Positions 36,215 through 44,247 of a stretch of 64,000 bases of DNA are shown here, one piece after another. This DNA is from Clostridium sp. AM30-24 (GTDB lineage Bacteria; Bacillota; Clostridia; Lachnospirales; Lachnospiraceae), in contig NZ_QUJB01000008.1 of assembly GCF_003480435.1 (NCBI RefSeq), positions 62,001 through 126,000 on the forward strand. The letters run 5' to 3'. The notes beneath the pieces were generated by a model. That model did not search any database. It saw nothing but the letters and a program-made list of their open reading frames with translations, and was not told where the DNA came from. Position 1 is the first letter of the stretch, and each line of letters opens with the position of its first letter. A program made the translations under genes and the position numbers.

Positions 36215-36266
36215 AGATATTTCCTCCATTCTATTTTTCCGGATTCATCCGGTATCTTCAGATCAA

Positions 36267-37541
36267 TTAACCAAACAGGCTTGGTAACAATGTTACCAAT
36301 ACCGGAACAAAAATAACCAGGATCGTAACACCATAATTCACGAACAGGAATTTCCATATTTGTTTCACGGTCTTGCTGAGCGGAGTATCCGTAATACTGG
36401 ATGCGATGTACATCAGCAATCCGACCGGCGGGGACATTCCTCCCATATCCAGGGTGAGGATACAAACCATCGCGAAATAGATCGGATCAAAATTATACTG
36501 AAGGATCAGCGGGCTGAATACTGGAATCAGCATCAGCATAGCCGCATTGGAATCAATAAACATACCGGCAATAAACAGTACCACACTGATGAAAAGCATG
36601 ATAATAACTTTGTGTGAAACAAACGCGCTGGTAAGCGCCAGAATAACTTTCGACATATTATAGTTTGTCGCTAATGTTCCAAAAATTCCTGCAAATGCAA
36701 CAATGATCATGCAATTGACCGTTGCATGTACGGCATCCATCAGGCAGTCTTTCAACACCTTCACATTCAGCGTCCTTTTTATGATCCCATAGATAATGCT
36801 GTAAGTACATGCCAGAACTCCGGCCTCTGTGGCGGTGACAACTCCCAGCATGATTCCAAAAATAATGATGCACGGCATGACCAGAGCAGGAGCCGCATAA
36901 ATCGTATTCTGACCAAGAACCTTAAAACCAGCAAATTTTGTTTTGTTGATGTTGTTCCGCTTTGCATACATGTAATTGACCAACATATATCCGGCCGCGA
37001 TCAACAGACCCGGGATATATCCGGCGAGGAATAGCTTATTGATCGGAATATTCGTAACACCGGAATACAGGACCATCATGATACTCGGCGGAATGATCGG
37101 TCCCAGTGCTCCACAGCTGGCAACCAGCGCGCACGCATAACCGTCATCATACTTTTCTTCCCTCATCATTGGAACCAGCATGGATGCCAGTGCGGAAGTA
37201 TCTGCATTAGCCGAACCGGATACTCCGGCCATAACCACGCCAGATACGATTGCCGCGTCACCAATACCGCCGGTCGTGTGTCCTACCAGGCTTTTTGCCC
37301 AGTTGACGAGGATCTTCGTGATTCCGCTTTTCTCCATCAATGTTCCAGCGAGCATAAAGAACGGGACCGCCATCAAAGAGAAGGAATCCATTGATGTGAA
37401 CATTTTCTGGGAAAGAACAATTCCAGGCAACGCCGGATCCACGATCAGGCAGGTGACAACGGATACCGCCATTGCGTAGGCAACAGGCATTCCGATCACT
37501 AATAAGACAACAAAAGCTCCAAACAGTAATCCCAGCATCAT
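36267..37541 (-). CDS. TRAP transporter large permease (DctM family)
   Basis: The 424-residue integral membrane protein has about twelve hydrophobic segments and the DctM signatures LAGTLMEKSGITKILVNWA and GALGPIIPPSIMMVLYSG. It is the ion-coupled transport subunit that accepts substrate from the DctP protein. AAGGAGG precedes the ATG. It begins three nucleotides after the small-permease gene and is followed by the binding-protein gene 52 nt later. Family members are typically sodium-driven. Confidence 0.94.
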   Translation of the reverse strand: MMLGLLFGAFVVLLVIGMPVAYAMAVSVVTCLIVDPALPGIVLSQKMFTSMDSFSLMAVPFFMLAGTLMEKSGITKILVNWAKSLVGHTTGGIGDAAIVSGVVMAGVSGSANADTSALASMLVPMMREEKYDDGYACALVASCGALGPIIPPSIMMVLYSGVTNIPINKLFLAGYIPGLLIAAGYMLVNYMYAKRNNINKTKFAGFKVLGQNTIYAAPALVMPCIIIFGIMLGVVTATEAGVLACTYSIIYGIIKRTLNVKVLKDCLMDAVHATVNCMIIVAFAGIFGTLATNYNMSKVILALTSAFVSHKVIIMLFISVVLFIAGMFIDSNAAMLMLIPVFSPLILQYNFDPIYFAMVCILTLDMGGMSPPVGLLMYIASSITDTPLSKTVKQIWKFLFVNYGVTILVIFVPVLVTLLPSLFG

Positions 37542-37544
37542 ATA

Positions 37545-38045
37545 TCACCGACCTCCTTCCTTTTTACTGCTTTTCAATGCGATAATATGATTTACGATCA
37601 CTTCAATACTGAATATGAAAATCAGCGCACCGCACACTGCCTGGGAAGAATACATGATCGGCGCCGGGATTCGGATTCCCTCCATCAGCTTATTTGCAAA
37701 CTTCTCACAGAGCTGGATTGTATACACACAGTAGAACGCGCCAAAGAGACCGATCAAGATCTCGCAGATCAATTGAAGAATCTCCTGCACCATATAAGGC
37801 AATTTTGTCACGACCAGATCAAATCCGAGATTCTTTCCTTTGCGAACGATTAACGGCGCATACATCATTAACATCCAGATAAACAGATACCGACAGAACT
37901 GTTCACTCCACCAGATCGGTGCGTGCAGAACGTATCTCGCAATAACGCTGATCAATGTCATCACTGTGAAACCGCATACCAGACTACAGCATACTGCTTT
38001 GATGACATTTTCAACTGCATCAAAGATTTTTTTGATTGATTTCAC
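37545..38045 (-). CDS. TRAP transporter small permease (DctQ family)
   Basis: The 166-residue protein has four transmembrane helices, and WWSEQFCRYLFIWMLMMYAPLIVRKGK near residue 45-70 matches the DctQ core. It begins with GTG, preceded by AGGAGGAAG. Immediately upstream of that site is an array of TTTGATAT motifs (38061-38081) also found before the regulator gene, so it heads the controlled sugar-acid operon. It pairs with the large permease. Confidence 0.92.
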   Translation of the reverse strand: MKSIKKIFDAVENVIKAVCCSLVCGFTVMTLISVIARYVLHAPIWWSEQFCRYLFIWMLMMYAPLIVRKGKNLGFDLVVTKLPYMVQEILQLICEILIGLFGAFYCVYTIQLCEKFANKLMEGIRIPAPIMYSSQAVCGALIFIFSIEVIVNHIIALKSSKKEGGR

Positions 38046-38060
38046 TTTTTCTTCCTCCTA

Positions 38061-38081
38061 TATTTGATATTTGATATTATT
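38061..38081. promoter_or_regulatory. Operator-like TTTGATAT array before the TRAP operon
   Basis: The segment TATTTGATATTTGATATTAT lies just before the dctQ ribosome site. The same pattern recurs at 38890-38912 in the divergent control region of the gntR gene. Shared, tandem and AT-rich, it is the best candidate site for the adjacent GntR-family regulator. Confidence 0.55.
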
Positions 38082-38119
38082 CAGTTCGAATAAATCCCCT
38101 ACTCCTCCTTTGCTACATG

Positions 38120-38800
38120 TTATTTTCCATGGTTAAACTGTGTCATGAAATTTTCAAGAGCGGATTTGATATGTTCATCCACAGCCATCTTAACCAAAAG
38201 AGCATCCTTTTTCTCCAGAGCATCTATCAGCTTCTCATGCTGTTCAATGCCAATGCGGATACGCTCTGGCACTGGTGTATATTTTTTACGGATCGTACTG
38301 ATGATCTCATGGTAATGCGTATACATTTCAAGTGCCTTTTGATTTTTGCTGTGCTCCATGATCGTATTATGAAACCTGGTGTTCAGATCAACATACTCGG
38401 CAGCGCCATAGGGCAGTTCCGCAATCACCCGGATCTGTTCATTGATGCAGCGCAGTTTCTGAATAATTTCCTCGTCGATTTCATCCAATGCAGTTTCATA
38501 TAACAGGCATTCAAGAGCACGAAGGATTCCATATACATCACGCACAAACTGTTCATCAATGCGCAGGACCGTTGCGCCTTTATACGGATTGATCTCTAAA
38601 AAATGTTCTCCCTCTAAAGTACGAAATGCCTCACGAACCGGCATGGGACTGACGCCGTAACGTTCAGATATCTCTTTGATCGTAATGCGGCTGCCCGTCT
38701 CAAAACGGTTATTGATAATATCTTCTCTTAACTTTTCAATAACCTTCGTCGCGATCGTCTGGTCGGCAACAATCTTATCTTCTGCCATCGTGTTTTTCAT
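38120..38800 (-). CDS. GntR-family regulator with FCD ligand domain
   Basis: The 226-residue protein has an N-terminal GntR winged helix (KVIEKLREDIINNRFETGSRITIKEISERYGVSPMPVREAFRTLEGE) and a C-terminal all-helical FCD domain. That domain holds the metal/ligand histidines in NTRFHNTIMEHS and HYHEI...HEKLIDAL. FCD members usually sense organic or sugar acids. It lies between the TRAP operon and the divergent mutarotase gene and so probably controls both. The first ATG is crowded by its ribosome site; a second ATG four codons later is possible. Confidence 0.93.
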   Translation of the reverse strand: MKNTMAEDKIVADQTIATKVIEKLREDIINNRFETGSRITIKEISERYGVSPMPVREAFRTLEGEHFLEINPYKGATVLRIDEQFVRDVYGILRALECLLYETALDEIDEEIIQKLRCINEQIRVIAELPYGAAEYVDLNTRFHNTIMEHSKNQKALEMYTHYHEIISTIRKKYTPVPERIRIGIEQHEKLIDALEKKDALLVKMAVDEHIKSALENFMTQFNHGK

Positions 38801-38843
38801 TCCTTATCATCCCCATTTTTCAATCATTTTCCTTTATATGATG

Positions 38844-38872
38844 ATAGTATCATGGCCCTAATTAAAAGTCAA
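38844..38872 (-). promoter_or_regulatory. Promoter of the GntR regulator gene
   Basis: On minus, TTGACT (38867-38872), a 17-bp spacer and TACTAT (38844-38849) form a near-consensus promoter starting near 38837. Confidence 0.7.
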
Positions 38873-38881
38873 ATGCCGAAA

Positions 38882-38949
38882 TGCACAAATTTGATATTTG
38901 ATATTTGATGTTATTGCACAATGACTTTTTGTGCAGTTTGTGTTATGAT
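38882..38949 (+). promoter_or_regulatory. Operator cluster and promoter of the mutarotase-SDR unit
   Basis: In order: TGCACAA (38882-38888), a triple TTTGATAT-type array (38890-38912), the palindrome TGCACAA-N7-TTGTGCA (38915-38935), and a promoter ATGACT (38921-38926) with a 17-bp spacer and TATGAT (38944-38949). The palindrome overlaps the -35 box, which would suit repression. A further TTGTACAA palindrome lies near 38979. Confidence 0.6.
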
Positions 38950-39015
38950 TTCTGTACTATCAGGATGTATCTTGTAATTATTGTACAATTTTTTTTATGG
39001 GGGATGATTGATAAT

Positions 39016-39891
39016 ATGATGCCAAAAGAGCTTACTCTCTCCAATGAGTTCTTGCAGGTCCAGGTCCTTCTTGATTGGTACTACAAGGGATCCCGCTATG
39101 ATTGGGGAGGCACAATCGGACAGGTGACCGTAAATGGTCATACCTTTCTGTCAAAAGAACAGAATGCCGATGGAAGCACAGGACTTGGGGGGGTCGGTCT
39201 GACAAATGTCTGGGAATGGACTGATACCAGTATCTATGACAGGACCGCTATGGCAGACTATTTTCCGCTGCCAGGTGTTGGTCTTCTGAAAAAAGTGGAC
39301 ACCTCACCATTCTTATTTACAAAAACGTATCAAGTGGAGCCATATAAGCGTCAGATCTCTGTCGAACAGGACAGTGTGACAATTCGGACTCTCCCTTATT
39401 TTTGCCAGAATACTGCTATGGAAACGGTAAAATCCTATCATCTGGAAAAGAATAAACTGGTCGTTTCCTTCCATATCACAAACACTGGCTCAGAAGAAAT
39501 ACACGCAACTGAATTCTGTCATAACTTCTTTCAGTTTGACGGTCATCCCATCGATGGAACCTACTGTCTGCGTTTTCCGTACTCCATACAGCCGGAACTG
39601 CGGCGCGGAGAGCTGGTGATCAGCCGAGATCGCTATCGTCTTGGCGCGTTCGACGCTCCGACAAACTCCACCGCGTTCTGGATCAAGGGCTGGCAGGGAC
39701 TCCAACATCACTGGATGGAACTTTCAAACGAAACTCTCGGGATGTCCGTTTTAATAGAAGATCTTTTCCCGGTCTGCCGTTTTTACAGCTGGAACAATCC
39801 CTGGGCTTTCTGCCCGGAGACCTTTGCGCCAATTGATCTGGCTCCAGGCGAGGAGACTTCCTACTCCCGCGTTTATCACTTTTCTGCTTAA
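39016..39891 (+). CDS. Galactose-mutarotase-like (aldose epimerase-like) protein
   Basis: The protein of about 291 residues is beta-rich with many aromatic residues. Segments such as YKGSRYDWGGTIGQV, GLTNVWEWTD, YHLEKNKLVVSFHITNTG and EFCHNFFQFDG suggest the mutarotase-like carbohydrate-binding fold. I cannot place a catalytic histidine/glutamate pair with certainty. The start at MMPKELTLSNEF follows a GGGGG run; ATGs further upstream have worse spacing. It opens a two-gene unit with an SDR, divergent from the regulator, and probably handles the cyclic form of the sugar or a uronide. Confidence 0.7.
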   Translation: MMPKELTLSNEFLQVQVLLDWYYKGSRYDWGGTIGQVTVNGHTFLSKEQNADGSTGLGGVGLTNVWEWTDTSIYDRTAMADYFPLPGVGLLKKVDTSPFLFTKTYQVEPYKRQISVEQDSVTIRTLPYFCQNTAMETVKSYHLEKNKLVVSFHITNTGSEEIHATEFCHNFFQFDGHPIDGTYCLRFPYSIQPELRRGELVISRDRYRLGAFDAPTNSTAFWIKGWQGLQHHWMELSNETLGMSVLIEDLFPVCRFYSWNNPWAFCPETFAPIDLAPGEETSYSRVYHFSA

Positions 39892-39904
39892 AGGAGGAAA
39901 AATC

Positions 39905-40669
39905 ATGACAAAAACAGCTCTTGTTACCGGTGCCGGACGTGGAATCGGCAAAACGATCGCCATTGAACTCGCAAAAGCCGGATATGATGTATGCGTAAGC
40001 TATTGCGGCAGTGAAGCACAGGCCATGGACACAAAAGCGCAGATTGAAGCGTTGGGACGTAAATGCATTGCTTTAAAAGCAGATCTGTCCCAGGTTGAAA
40101 GTATCGCACCTTTATTTAACGCTTTCGAAAAAGAATTTGGGGCAATGGACCTACTGGTCAACAATGCCGGAATCACAAAATTCAAATCCTTCCTGGAAGT
40201 TAATCCAGAAATGTTTGAGCAGTTAACTGCCGTGGATTACCGTGCAACGTTCTTCTGCGCTCAGGCTGCCGCCAAAAATATGATCGCCCACCATACAGAA
40301 GGATCTATTGTGAATATTTGCAGCAACCACCGCGCTATGAACTTCCCAATCGCAAGCGTTTACGGTTCTGCAAAAGCCGCTGTTTACAAATTAACACAGC
40401 ATATCGCCCTGGAACTCGCTCCCTACGGGATTCGCGTAAACAGTATCTCCCCAGGATATATCAAAGTAACCGATCCAAATGTTGTTTCTGAACGCGAAAA
40501 AATGATGGTGTCCCGGATCCCTCTCGGCAGAATCGGTCAGCCTGTAGAGATTGCGAATATGGTACGTTTTCTCGCTTCAGATGAAGCACAATTTATCACA
40601 GGTAGCGATATGCTTGTCGATGGCGGAGCTCTTCTTCCTGCCCTTATGGACAATACCTACATCAAATAG
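39905..40669 (+). CDS. Short-chain dehydrogenase/reductase, second SDR of the sugar-acid locus
   Basis: This 254-residue classical SDR has the cofactor loop TGAGRGIGKT at residues 8-17, NNAG near 88 and the catalytic YGSAK near 155. The C-terminal ITGSDMLVDGG is also typical. AAAGGAGG lies upstream of the ATG, 13 nt after the mutarotase-like gene. With its partner it probably oxidises a sugar to a lactone or interconverts a keto acid. It is only moderately similar to the SDR at 31156, so they likely perform different steps. Confidence 0.9.
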   Translation: MTKTALVTGAGRGIGKTIAIELAKAGYDVCVSYCGSEAQAMDTKAQIEALGRKCIALKADLSQVESIAPLFNAFEKEFGAMDLLVNNAGITKFKSFLEVNPEMFEQLTAVDYRATFFCAQAAAKNMIAHHTEGSIVNICSNHRAMNFPIASVYGSAKAAVYKLTQHIALELAPYGIRVNSISPGYIKVTDPNVVSEREKMMVSRIPLGRIGQPVEIANMVRFLASDEAQFITGSDMLVDGGALLPALMDNTYIK

Positions 40670-40711
40670 CCCCCATAAGCTCTTTGTGCAAAGCTCTTCC
40701 CAATATATCCC

Positions 40712-40740
40712 TTTACTTGAATTGTGAATTCCGCTATAAT
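40712..40740 (+). promoter_or_regulatory. Promoter of the D,D-carboxypeptidase gene
   Basis: TTTACT (40712-40717), a 17-bp spacer and TATAAT (40735-40740). Start of transcription would be near 40747, 60 nt before the ATG. Confidence 0.65.
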
Positions 40741-40807
40741 GGTGGAAAATAACGGGTGGACCATGACCGGATCCGGCATGTTTTTCCGACATAAAGGGAT
40801 TTTATTC

Positions 40808-42352
40808 ATGAAACGAATTTTAAGTATTTTTCTCTGTCTGACGCTGATCCTCGGCTTTTGTCCAGGACAGACGGCATATGCGGCGGCTGAGTGGCCGTCG
40901 GAGATCTCGATCTCAGCGGATGGCGGGATCTTAATGGACATCAATTCGGGAGCGGTTTTGTTCGAGAAGAACAGCCATGAACCGTATTATCCGGCAAGTA
41001 TCACAAAGATCCTGACGGCACTGATCGTGATTGAAAACTGTGGGCTTGATGAGACCGTGACGTTCTCCAACACAGCGGTGAACTCTCTTGAGCCGAACTC
41101 CTCCATTCTGGGGGCCCGCGCCGGAGATACGTTAAGTGTCCGTGACTGTCTTTATGCCCTGCTTTTACAGTCCGCGAACGAGGTTGCAAACGCTCTGGCC
41201 GAACACTGCGCAGGCAGTATTGATGCTTTTGCGGAGAAGATGAATGAGAAGGCGGCGGAGCTTGGATGTACGGACTCCCATTTCGCAAACCCGAGCGGTC
41301 TGAATGATCCGAACCACTATGTGTCCGCTTATGACATGGCACTGATCGCAAAGGCGGCGTTTAATAATCCGACATTTGTAGAGGTTGATTCCACGACGTA
41401 CTATGACGTTCCTGCGGGGAAATTAAAGCAGTACCCGGATGGCTGGCGCTACTACGCCCACCACAGAATGCTGCGGCGGAATGATTTCCTTTATTACGAC
41501 GGTGCCATCGGCGGAAAGACCGGTTACACCCTGCTCGCGGGAAATACATTGGTGACATGCGCGGAGCGCGATGGAATGAAGCTCATAGCTGTCGTTCTCA
41601 ATGGCCACCAGACCCATTATTCCGACACAAAAGCACTGTTTGACTATGGATTTAAAAATTTCAAGTCCGTTCCGGTTGCGGATCAGGACAGCACTTACAG
41701 CAAGGTGGCTGATGATCTGACGATCTCCGGGATCTTTTCCGGGAGTGCTACAAGACTCACGGTAAATAAAAACAGCGCGGTGACTTTACCTGCGGATGGG
41801 AACTTCTCCGATGTGACTTCCACACTGGACTACGACCTGACTGACGATGCACCGGATGGGGCGATTGCAAGGATCGATTACCGCTATGGGGATAAGCTTG
41901 TGGGACAGGCTTATCTGGAGGCGACTGTGACACAGGGATATGTGCCCGGAGCAGTGAAACAGAGCACGGATACCGCGGAGACTGAGACTGTGGCTGAAAC
42001 CGTTCCTTCTAAGGCACCTGACAAGAAAACCGAACCTTCCTCTAAAAAAACGGGCAGCAATAAGACATCCTGGACCTCCTCTCCTGCTTTCGGCATTGTT
42101 AAGAAAGTCCTGATCGCTGCCGCTGTCATCGGAGCCATTGGCGGCGCCGTCTTCGGAATCATGATCTATCAGGAAAACAAGGCCCAGAACGAGCGTTTTC
42201 TCCGTCATCAGCGGCGCGAAAAACGTTTAAAGGAATGGGGATATTCTTCCACAGAATTTGATATGATCATGGAAGAGCACTTAAGATCCAAGTCTGGGAT
42301 TAAGCAGCCGGGATTCCGGGAGCGGCTCAGAGATCGTTTTCGGAGACGATAA
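40808..42352 (+). CDS. D-alanyl-D-alanine carboxypeptidase (low-molecular-weight PBP) with transmembrane tail
   Basis: The 514-residue serine peptidase trims the terminal D-Ala from peptidoglycan stem peptides outside the membrane. A signal peptide (MKRILSIFLCLTLILGF...TAYAAAE) precedes the catalytic domain, with Ser64 in SITK, the SxN motif in LQSANEVANAL, and KTG in GGKTGYTLLAG. A C-terminal PBP5-type domain follows. Unusually, the protein then has a Ser/Thr/Lys linker, a clear transmembrane helix and a cytosolic basic tail of about 60 residues (ending RERLRDRFRRR), instead of the usual amphipathic anchor. It is monocistronic with its own promoter and terminator. Confidence 0.93.
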   Translation: MKRILSIFLCLTLILGFCPGQTAYAAAEWPSEISISADGGILMDINSGAVLFEKNSHEPYYPASITKILTALIVIENCGLDETVTFSNTAVNSLEPNSSILGARAGDTLSVRDCLYALLLQSANEVANALAEHCAGSIDAFAEKMNEKAAELGCTDSHFANPSGLNDPNHYVSAYDMALIAKAAFNNPTFVEVDSTTYYDVPAGKLKQYPDGWRYYAHHRMLRRNDFLYYDGAIGGKTGYTLLAGNTLVTCAERDGMKLIAVVLNGHQTHYSDTKALFDYGFKNFKSVPVADQDSTYSKVADDLTISGIFSGSATRLTVNKNSAVTLPADGNFSDVTSTLDYDLTDDAPDGAIARIDYRYGDKLVGQAYLEATVTQGYVPGAVKQSTDTAETETVAETVPSKAPDKKTEPSSKKTGSNKTSWTSSPAFGIVKKVLIAAAVIGAIGGAVFGIMIYQENKAQNERFLRHQRREKRLKEWGYSSTEFDMIMEEHLRSKSGIKQPGFRERLRDRFRRR

Positions 42353-42371
42353 GTTTTATTTTATGTAAACT

Positions 42372-42417
42372 AAAAGAGCAGATGTATGCTTTTTGAAGCA
42401 ATACCTCTGCTCTTTTT
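42372..42417. terminator. Terminator after the carboxypeptidase gene
   Basis: AAAAGAGCAGA (42372-42382) pairs with TCTGCTCTTTT (42406-42416), with an inner GTAT/ATAC pair, followed by T residues. It can also serve the convergent exonuclease gene. Confidence 0.8.
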
Positions 42418-42488
42418 CTATCTTTTCACATCCGTTTTGTTCAGGAGCAAAGTGCTCAATCGCTGCCATATCTTCCGGGCTGCAGCCT

Positions 42489-43463
42489 TTATTCCACTCC
42501 ATGGAGTTTCTTCTGCCTGCTTTTCTCCGCACGGCGGATCCGGGCCTCCTCTTTTTTCAGGAAAACAGTTTCTGCACCTTCCTCATCCACCGGTTTTACC
42601 GTCTTTACGGCAAAAACTCTGCCGTCCTCCGACTTTTTCATCCGGATCTTTCCTTTCATCATACCGTGTTCCGGACATGTTGCAAGACACAGATAATAGC
42701 GCTGTCCTGAGGAAAACCAGCGGATCTTCTTCCGCAGCATCCGACGGCATTTCGTGCAGATGATATCCGTCACCCGCTTTTCCTCCATCGCCTCTTCCTT
42801 TGTCTCAAACATCTGTGATACGAACTTCGTATACTCCGGGAACCGCAGTGTGAACTCCTCATCCTCGCTCTCCGGCGGCAGATAATAATCCACGGACACA
42901 TAATCTTTCACGGAATCAAAATCCATGGCCTGCAGCACGCGCCCCGTATATTCCGCGTCCCCCAGTGCCCGGTGAAACGGCGCGTCCACATCAAGTGCAA
43001 AGGACTCCACCGCTTCATCAAGCGAAATTCTCGCCTTTCCGTCCTGATAACACAGGCTGTACAGTTTCTGGACATCATAAAAAAGGAACGGTTTCGGGAA
43101 CGGGATCGTCATCCCATGATAGACCATGTTCCTCTGCAGTTCCGTAAGGTCCATACTTCCCCAGGTGCAGAATATGCAGTCCTCGCCGCACCATTTAAGG
43201 AAATCCTCCATCACCGCCGCAAACGGCTCTCCATCCCGCTCTAACTCTTCGATTGAAACATGGGTCACCTCAGAGATGATCCGGTGCATCTGGCGGTACA
43301 CGCAGGGACGGATGATCCGGTGAAACTCCGCAACCTTCTCACGCTCTTCATTCAGTTTTACTGCTCCGATCTCAAAGATCTCAAAAGGAAGCCGCTCCAC
43401 AGACGCTTCTTTACCGCCCGGGTTCTGGTTCCATTCCAAATCAAATACAATAAAATTTTTCAT
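42489..43463 (-). CDS. DEDDh 3'-5' exonuclease with C-terminal zinc-binding-like domain
   Basis: The 324-residue protein begins MKNFIVFDLEWNQNP with the DxE metal pair. It has a middle acidic motif and ends the nuclease domain with FHRALGDAEYTGRVL, the HxxxxD motif of RNase T/DnaQ-type exonucleases. A C-terminal region follows with ICTKCRRMLRKKI and CLATCPEHG, four cysteines and a histidine that could bind zinc. The ATG at 43463 has no ribosome site. A GTG 18 nt upstream overlaps a promoter -10 box (TATACT, 43472-43477), so a leaderless message is possible. Confidence 0.88.
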   Translation of the reverse strand: MKNFIVFDLEWNQNPGGKEASVERLPFEIFEIGAVKLNEEREKVAEFHRIIRPCVYRQMHRIISEVTHVSIEELERDGEPFAAVMEDFLKWCGEDCIFCTWGSMDLTELQRNMVYHGMTIPFPKPFLFYDVQKLYSLCYQDGKARISLDEAVESFALDVDAPFHRALGDAEYTGRVLQAMDFDSVKDYVSVDYYLPPESEDEEFTLRFPEYTKFVSQMFETKEEAMEEKRVTDIICTKCRRMLRKKIRWFSSGQRYYLCLATCPEHGMMKGKIRMKKSEDGRVFAVKTVKPVDEEGAETVFLKKEEARIRRAEKSRQKKLHGVE

Positions 43464-43471
43464 AATACAAG

Positions 43472-43500
43472 AGTATAGCACAGTTTTTTCTGCTCGTCAC
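43472..43500 (-). promoter_or_regulatory. Promoter abutting the exonuclease start codon
   Basis: On minus, GTGACG (43495-43500), a 17-bp spacer and TATACT (43472-43477) end only eight nucleotides before the ATG. Transcription would begin at or beside the start codon. Confidence 0.5.
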
Positions 43501-43550
43501 TGAGAAAATTGTTGCTGTACACGGGCAGGGATCAGTCGCTTACTTTTTTC

Positions 43551-43579
43551 TTGCACTCTGTTTCAAATAATCCTATAAT
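43551..43579 (+). promoter_or_regulatory. Promoter of the glyoxalase-fold gene
   Basis: TTGCAC (43551-43556), a 17-bp spacer and TATAAT (43574-43579). The leader to the ATG is about 130 nt and contains TAGTTT/AAACTA and CTACAG/CTGTAG pairings. Confidence 0.75.
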
Positions 43580-43716
43580 AAGCATAGTTTGAGATAGAAA
43601 AACTACAGCAACAGCGTTTCCGCCTCTGTAGGATCACTCAGGTAAGACCATCTGCTTCTGATCTGGTGCTTTTATCTGGAGATTTGCTGCGCTGGAACGC
43701 GGAAAGGATTCTTATC

Positions 43717-44121
43717 ATGAAACACATCACAGGACTTGCGCATATCGCGCTTTTCACAAAGGATCTTGAAACATCCATAAAATTCTACGAATGTCTCGGT
43801 GGAAAGGTCACTGGACAGGCTGATGTCCAGAAGCCGCTTGGAACTAACCACATCAAGATCGTCAGCATGCCGGGCTTTGACCTCGAGATCATCGAGCCAC
43901 ATGACGGCACTGATGTGACCGCCCAGGGCGGTCTCTTCCCGCACATCGCAATCGAAGTCAATGACATCGACGCTGCCATCGCAGACTTAAAGGCAGCCGG
44001 AATCACAAACTTCCGGGGCGGTGTCGACAAGGCAGCTGACCTTCCGATCTTCGGCGGCATCCGAAACGCGTTTTTTATCGGACCAAACGGAGAACAGCTG
44101 GAGCTTTTACAGCATCTGTAA
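43717..44121 (+). CDS. VOC-family (glyoxalase/bleomycin-resistance fold) protein
   Basis: The 134-residue protein has the paired beta-alpha-beta-beta-beta modules of the vicinal oxygen chelate fold. ITGLAHIALFTKDLETSIKFYECLGG opens module one, with a metal-site histidine. LEIIEPHDG, FPHIAIEVNDIDAAI and FFIGPNGEQLELLQ supply further likely metal ligands. GGAAAGG precedes the chosen ATG. It could be a lactoylglutathione-lyase-like enzyme, an epimerase or a dioxygenase; sequence alone does not decide. It stands alone between a promoter and a strong terminator. Confidence 0.87.
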   Translation: MKHITGLAHIALFTKDLETSIKFYECLGGKVTGQADVQKPLGTNHIKIVSMPGFDLEIIEPHDGTDVTAQGGLFPHIAIEVNDIDAAIADLKAAGITNFRGGVDKAADLPIFGGIRNAFFIGPNGEQLELLQHL

Positions 44122-44174
44122 AATTCGGTTGACCGCAGATAATGCGGATTACTGTAATTTAAGTACATAAGTAA

Positions 44175-44246
44175 AGTCCCCGGATAAGGAACTACCGCAG
44201 CTGGTCAACTGACCGATGGCACATTCCCTATCCGGGGGCTTTTTAT
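44175..44246. terminator. Terminator between the VOC gene and hcp
   Basis: AGTCCCCGGATA (from 44175) pairs with TATCCGGGGGCT (ending near 44240), with GGTCA/GACC in the apical part, followed by TTTTTAT. It lies between convergent genes. Confidence 0.75.
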
Positions 44247-44247
44247 C

